Assembly: GCF_020421205.1 (NCBI RefSeq)
Contig: NZ_JAIZZH010000003.1
Span: 62,001-126,000 of the forward strand
DNA from: Hymenobacter pini
Lineage (GTDB): Bacteria > Bacteroidota > Bacteroidia > Cytophagales > Hymenobacteraceae
Reading direction: 5' to 3'
Length of the DNA stretch: 64,000 nucleotides
Shown in pieces: positions 59,700-64,000 of the stretch (position 1 is its first letter; the number at the start of each line of letters is the position of its first letter). The notes below the pieces were generated by a model. The model did no database searches. It was not told where the DNA came from and was given only the letters and a program-made list of their open reading frames with translations. Position numbers and translations under genes: made by a program.

Positions 59700-61061
59700 T
59701 TAGTATCCTTCATTCTGTACTAACCGGGGATTTACGTCGATTTCACGGCGAGGAATCGGGAAAATCAGGCGGGGTGAGTTCCACACCAAGTTCACATTCA
59801 CGTTGGGCGCTGAGTTAACGATGGCCTCCTGCGTACGCTTGGCATCGTGCAGGCGGAAGCCTTCAAAGGCCAATTCCAGACGCCGCTCCCGCAGAATAGC
59901 ATTAAGGGAAAGTTGAGCGCTGGTAAGTGGCGCCAAGCCTGAGCGTACCCGTACGAGGTTCAAATCAGTAAGGGCACCGGCCGTATTACCCAGCCGAAAA
60001 CGTGCTTCCGCGCGCGTCAGGTACATCTCCGCCAGCCGAATCAACACGACGTTGGCATATGGGTCATCGTACTTGAGCAGGTAGTTGGTGCCACCGGAGC
60101 TGCCGAACAGGTTCAGGCGCGTATCATCCGCCTCGTAGCGGTTCAGATGCTGCTCCTGAATCTCAATATCCGCCCGACTTAACTCTGAAAAATAGGTATT
60201 TAACTCATTAATGCCATCCTGATTGGAAACCTGCAGCGAAAAGATGATTTCCGGGGAGGCTTTGGTATTCGTAAATACCGCCTCTACCGATTCATCCAGC
60301 GAGTAGCGAGTGTTGGCAATTACCTCACTGGCCGCGGCGGCAGCTTCCGTGTAGCGGCCCTGCTGCAGATATACCCGGGAAAGGATAGCCGAAGCCGCAC
60401 TCCTGTTCACGAAAATACCATTGGTAACCGGTAACAGGGTTTTGGCACGCTCCAGATCCTGCAGTACCTGCGTGTATACCTCGGCAACTGTGTTTCGGGC
60501 TACCTGGTTGTCGCTACCCAGGCTGGTAGTGGGCGTAAGCACCAGGGGTACTCCGGGGTTGCTCTGCGGATTGCCATCATTCCACGCTTTAGCGTAGTAG
60601 CGCACCAAGTCAAAGTACACCAGACTCCGCACCAACAGTGCTTCCCCCTCAATGCGGTTCCGACGAGCTGCCGTTACCTTATCAATTGCGGCCAACACAC
60701 TATTGGCGTTATTGATGGTGCGGTAGCCGGCCAGCCAGGATTGGGCTACGAAGGTATTGTTAACCAACAGCGCTTTACGGTAGGCTTCGTTCGGCTGGTT
60801 GAAGGTACCCACGAAGGCTAGGTCGCCAGCATCTCCCAGCAACTCTCCCATAAACTGCAGCTGCCCGCCATACAGGGCCTGAGCGCCCAGACGGTCATAT
60901 ACCCCCACCATGGCCGCCTCAACGTCGGCCGAAGTTTTCAGTGCGTCTTCGGCCAGTACCGTGTTGCTGGGCGTGATATCCAGCTCGTCATTACAGCTAG
61001 CCAACGGTAGCAGCCCCAGCGTGGTAGCTACCAGAAGAGAACGAACAACAGAATATTTCAT
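59700..61061 (-). CDS. RagB/SusD family nutrient-uptake outer-membrane lipoprotein
   Basis: A 453-residue lipoprotein from the ATG at 61061 (lipobox LLPLASCNDELD). SusD-fold landmarks: ALKTSADVEAAMVGVYDRLG, LLVRSLVYFDLVRYYAKAWN, AASAILSRVYLQQGRYTEAA, VLIRLAEMYLTRAEARFRLG and the C-terminal NAILRERRLELAFEGFRLHD with a final PRREIDVNP stretch. It captures glycans or other polymers at the cell surface and delivers them to the SusC partner, encoded 23 bases upstream on the same strand. The substrate cannot be told, since no degradative enzyme gene is visible alongside. Confidence 0.94.
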   Translation of the reverse strand: MKYSVVRSLLVATTLGLLPLASCNDELDITPSNTVLAEDALKTSADVEAAMVGVYDRLGAQALYGGQLQFMGELLGDAGDLAFVGTFNQPNEAYRKALLVNNTFVAQSWLAGYRTINNANSVLAAIDKVTAARRNRIEGEALLVRSLVYFDLVRYYAKAWNDGNPQSNPGVPLVLTPTTSLGSDNQVARNTVAEVYTQVLQDLERAKTLLPVTNGIFVNRSAASAILSRVYLQQGRYTEAAAAASEVIANTRYSLDESVEAVFTNTKASPEIIFSLQVSNQDGINELNTYFSELSRADIEIQEQHLNRYEADDTRLNLFGSSGGTNYLLKYDDPYANVVLIRLAEMYLTRAEARFRLGNTAGALTDLNLVRVRSGLAPLTSAQLSLNAILRERRLELAFEGFRLHDAKRTQEAIVNSAPNVNVNLVWNSPRLIFPIPRREIDVNPRLVQNEGY

Positions 61062-61084
61062 GTCCAAAAAAGATCAGAGGATGA

Positions 61085-64000
61085 TTAAAACCCGATGTTC
61101 AGCCCTACGGTGAACGTCTTGGCCTGTGGAGCAGAATAAAAGTCGTTACCCTGCGAAATATTGCTGGCGATGTAGTCGGTGTTTACTTCCGGGTCCCAGC
61201 CTTTGTAATCGGTGAATGTGAGCAGGTTCACGCCTGAGAAGAACAAACGGGCGTTGTTGATGCGGGCATATGAAGTCAACGATTTGGGAATATTAACCCC
61301 CAGCGTCACCGTCCGTAGGCGCACGTAGGATGCATCGTACAGGAAGCGCGAAGATTCGCCGACACCATTGCCGGCAAACAGACGCGCCTGAGGCACATCC
61401 GTTACATCGCCGGGGTTGCGCCAGCGCCGCAACTGGTCACGGGTCTGGTTATCGAAGCCGTTGTTGAAGCCGACTGACATAAACTTTCCGCCTCCGTCGT
61501 ACACCTCATTTCCAAATACCCCCTGGAAGGTGAACGAGAAGTCAATGAGGTTGCGGAAAGTGAATGTGTTGGTAACCCCGCCAATCCATTTAGGATTCGG
61601 ATTGCCCAGAATAACCCGCTGAGCAGCATTATAATCGGCTGTGGTGCTGCGGTCCAGCGAACCGTCGGCGTTGGTCGTATTCAGGTAGTACAGCGCGTCG
61701 CCATTAGCAGGGTCTACTCCGGCATATTCCACCCCGAAAAACACGCCCAGCGGCTGGCCTTCCTGCGCCCGGTTGAGGAATCCGCCCTCAATAATCTGCC
61801 CCTGCAGATTCTTTACTTTGTTGCGGTTAGCAGAGGCGTTGATGCTGGTAGACCACGTGAAATTGGTGCCTTCCAGGTTACGAGTGTTCAAGGCTACTTC
61901 CAAGCCTTTGTTTTCCAGGTCGCCTACGTTGCGGAACTGCTGGGCAAAGCCGCTGGTGCCGGGCACGTTTACGTTCAGAGCAAGGTCGGAGGTATTCTTA
62001 CGATACAGGTCTATCTCACCCGTCAGGCGGCTGTTAAAGAACCCGAAATCCAACCCTACGTCCAGCTGGCTGGTCGTCTCCCATTTCAGGTCGGGGTTAG
62101 CAATCTGCACCGGTGCCTGGCCGGGTACTCCGCCGTAGCCGGCATCGGAGTACAGTGCCTGCCAGGGAAAATCCGGGAACGACTGGTTGCCCGTGATACC
62201 GTAGCTCACGCGGGGCTTGATCAGGCTGATAACCGCGTTATCTTTCAGGAAAGCTTCTTCGGTGAGTACCCACCCTACCGAAGCTGCCGGGAAGAAACCG
62301 AACTGGTTATTGCTGCCAAAACGCGAAGAACCATCGGCCCGGAAGCTGGCGTTGATCAGGTATCGGTTGCTGAAGATGTAGTTGGCCCGGCCAAACCACG
62401 ATACCAGAGAGCTTTCCGTGCGCGACGATGAGCCGGCACTAATCAGGGCAGCGCTGGCAATCTGTTTGTACGCGTCGCTGGGGAACTGCTGGCCGGATAC
62501 GCTGTTAGATTTCACCCGCCGCTTCTCGAATGAGAAACCGCCTACCAGCTCTAGGCTGTGCTGCTCGCCCAGTACCGGCCGGAACGTAGCGAAGTTGTTG
62601 GTAATGAAGCGGCCGTTAGTTACCGTACGGTTGGTCCCATTGCCATTGTCGGCGAAGGAGGTATTACGGGCCGTCAGACGACCGTAATAGGAATCTTCTT
62701 CTTGGCTGAGCAGGTCAACGCCCAGCTCCGAGCGGAAGGAAAGCTGCTTGGTAAAGTTCAGCTGCCCGTAAATATTACCCAGGTTACGGTAAACTGTAGC
62801 CAGATAAGAAGCCCCAATGGTATTCAGCAACGGGTTGTAGTATACCGGGAAGTTGGTATTTGGCAGTCCCGTTGCGTTGTCCAGCGCCCCACTGATTTGG
62901 TTGGTGCGCGGGTCTATCAGCGGTGTGATGGGCGACAGCGCCACAATCTGCATAGGATTGGAAAACGCGTTATCGGCAGCTAGACGCTTATTTTCTGTGC
63001 GGCTGAGGGAGTAATTGAGGCCCAGCGAGAAGAAATCCGACGCTTTATGGTCGAGGTTGGTACGTGTGGTAATCCGCTTGAACTGGTTACCCACCAGAAT
63101 ACCTTTCTGGTCGCTATATCCCCCTGAAACGTAAAATTTCGTTTTATCAGAGCCCCCGTTTGCACTCAGATCAATCTGATGAAACGGAGCTGACTGAAAT
63201 ACTTCTTCCTGCCAGTCGGTACCGTAGGCCAGCACATTCGTGTTGCCGGCAGCGTAGCGTTGCAGGCGCGTCTCAGCAAAAGCAGTCAAACCCACATTCG
63301 CGGCCGACTCCCGCACCAAGTCCACGTATTCGGTGGGATTGAGAAAGTCCCGCTTGCGGGTAGGCGTACTGGTACCGGTCTGGTAGCTCAGGTTGAAACG
63401 CGTGGCCCCTTCCCGGCCGCGCTTCGTGGTAATCAGCACTACCCCATTGGATGCCCGTGAGCCGTAAATGGCCGAAGCGGCGGCATCTTTCAGAATGCTG
63501 ATGGATTCAATATCATTGGCATTCAGGTCAGCAATTGGGTTCGTTTCGGCGCTGATACCCGACTGGCTTTCCGAGATAATCGGCACCCCATCTACCACGT
63601 ACAGCGGCTGGTTGCCACCACTCACCGAAGTGGCACCCCGCACTCGTACTTTGATACCCTGCCCTAATTTTCCGCTACTGTTCTCAATGAACACCCCGGC
63701 GGCTTTACCCTGAATAGCCTGCTCAAAAGAAGGAACAGGCGTATTCTGCACGTCTTTGCCCCCGAGCTGCACGATAGAGCCCGTAATATCGGCCTTGGCC
63801 TGGGTGCCATAGCCTACTACCACCGCCTCGCCCAACTCAGTCGCACTGCTTTTCAACGTTGCGTTAATGCTGGTACGGTCCCCTACTACTACGTTCTGAG
63901 TTTCGAAGCCAATAGAACTTAACACCAGCGTAGCTCCGGGTTGTACCGATAGGGTAAAGCTACCATCGGCACCAGTACTGGTACCATTGCTGGTGCCGCG
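61085..64000 (-). CDS. SusC/RagA family TonB-linked outer-membrane transporter (partial)
   Basis: Open to the right edge of the window, so the N-terminus is missing; 971 residues are present. Near the edge is the end of a carboxypeptidase-regulatory-like domain (GADGSFTLSVQPGATLVLSS). The TonB plug follows (GYGTQAKADITGSIVQLGGK, VRVRGATSVSGGNQPLYVVD, SILKDAAASAIYGSRASNGV). The beta-barrel ends in KTFTVGLNIGF, with the aromatic end expected for a barrel. It imports the substrate held by SusD, using TonB energy. The pair is in susC-susD order. Confidence 0.95.
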   Translation of the reverse strand, partial: RGTSNGTSTGADGSFTLSVQPGATLVLSSIGFETQNVVVGDRTSINATLKSSATELGEAVVVGYGTQAKADITGSIVQLGGKDVQNTPVPSFEQAIQGKAAGVFIENSSGKLGQGIKVRVRGATSVSGGNQPLYVVDGVPIISESQSGISAETNPIADLNANDIESISILKDAAASAIYGSRASNGVVLITTKRGREGATRFNLSYQTGTSTPTRKRDFLNPTEYVDLVRESAANVGLTAFAETRLQRYAAGNTNVLAYGTDWQEEVFQSAPFHQIDLSANGGSDKTKFYVSGGYSDQKGILVGNQFKRITTRTNLDHKASDFFSLGLNYSLSRTENKRLAADNAFSNPMQIVALSPITPLIDPRTNQISGALDNATGLPNTNFPVYYNPLLNTIGASYLATVYRNLGNIYGQLNFTKQLSFRSELGVDLLSQEEDSYYGRLTARNTSFADNGNGTNRTVTNGRFITNNFATFRPVLGEQHSLELVGGFSFEKRRVKSNSVSGQQFPSDAYKQIASAALISAGSSSRTESSLVSWFGRANYIFSNRYLINASFRADGSSRFGSNNQFGFFPAASVGWVLTEEAFLKDNAVISLIKPRVSYGITGNQSFPDFPWQALYSDAGYGGVPGQAPVQIANPDLKWETTSQLDVGLDFGFFNSRLTGEIDLYRKNTSDLALNVNVPGTSGFAQQFRNVGDLENKGLEVALNTRNLEGTNFTWSTSINASANRNKVKNLQGQIIEGGFLNRAQEGQPLGVFFGVEYAGVDPANGDALYYLNTTNADGSLDRSTTADYNAAQRVILGNPNPKWIGGVTNTFTFRNLIDFSFTFQGVFGNEVYDGGGKFMSVGFNNGFDNQTRDQLRRWRNPGDVTDVPQARLFAGNGVGESSRFLYDASYVRLRTVTLGVNIPKSLTSYARINNARLFFSGVNLLTFTDYKGWDPEVNTDYIASNISQGNDFYSAPQAKTFTVGLNIGF

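Overview
The window reads as a chromosomal segment of a GC-rich member of the Bacteroidota, most likely Hymenobacter or a close relative in the Cytophagales. This is inferred from gene content, not from a database match. The pointers are type IX secretion C-terminal domains on secreted proteins, a SusC/SusD pair, an alternative complex III plus cytochrome oxidase locus, GSCFA, DUF4394 and DUF983 proteins, weak Shine-Dalgarno signals, and promoters of the Bacteroidota type (TTTG, about 19 bases, TAnnTTTG).

Layout. Bases 1-6.8 kb hold the end of a CoA-transferase subunit, two unrecognised proteins, two secreted proteins with type IX sorting tails, and a GNAT-nitrilase fusion. From 6.9 to 14.5 kb lies a MoxR-type cluster: RDD protein (divergent), SpoIIM-like, a membrane protein, DUF4129, DUF4350, MoxR ATPase and DUF58. 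A GH20 hexosaminidase (14.8-16.9 kb) sits between two copies of a nested palindromic element. On the minus strand at 17.1-24.7 kb are a very large outer-membrane protein and a multi-spanning NtrY-like histidine kinase.

The core of the window (24.85-42.5 kb, all minus strand) is a 17-gene respiratory block. In transcription order it carries actA-actB-actC-actD-actE-actF (quinol:cytochrome c oxidoreductase), ctaC and ctaD (oxidase subunits II and I), a terminator, ctaA and ctaB (heme A and heme O synthases), two subunit III genes, a small subunit IV-like gene, a SCO copper chaperone, DUF420, a small CxxC membrane protein and DUF983, then a strong terminator. Together these encode a quinol-to-oxygen electron-transfer unit with its heme and copper assembly factors. 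A near-perfect promoter precedes actA.

Divergent from it is rpsF-rpsR-rplI, then a GSCFA protein with a long basic/acidic tail, priA, two unusual lipoproteins, a methyltransferase with a signal sequence, queA, two tiny secreted proteins, an M14 peptidase, a CocE-type hydrolase, small proteins, and a SusD/SusC pair running off the right end.

The most unusual signal is a class of short elements in spacers inside transcription units (27.1, 28.6, 33.8, 41.0, 43.5 and 13.0 kb). Most consist of imperfect tandem 7-mers (8-mers or about 10-mers in two cases), and most are arranged as inverted arms. The repeat unit differs at each site while the architecture is kept. A further copy lies in frame inside the M14 peptidase gene.
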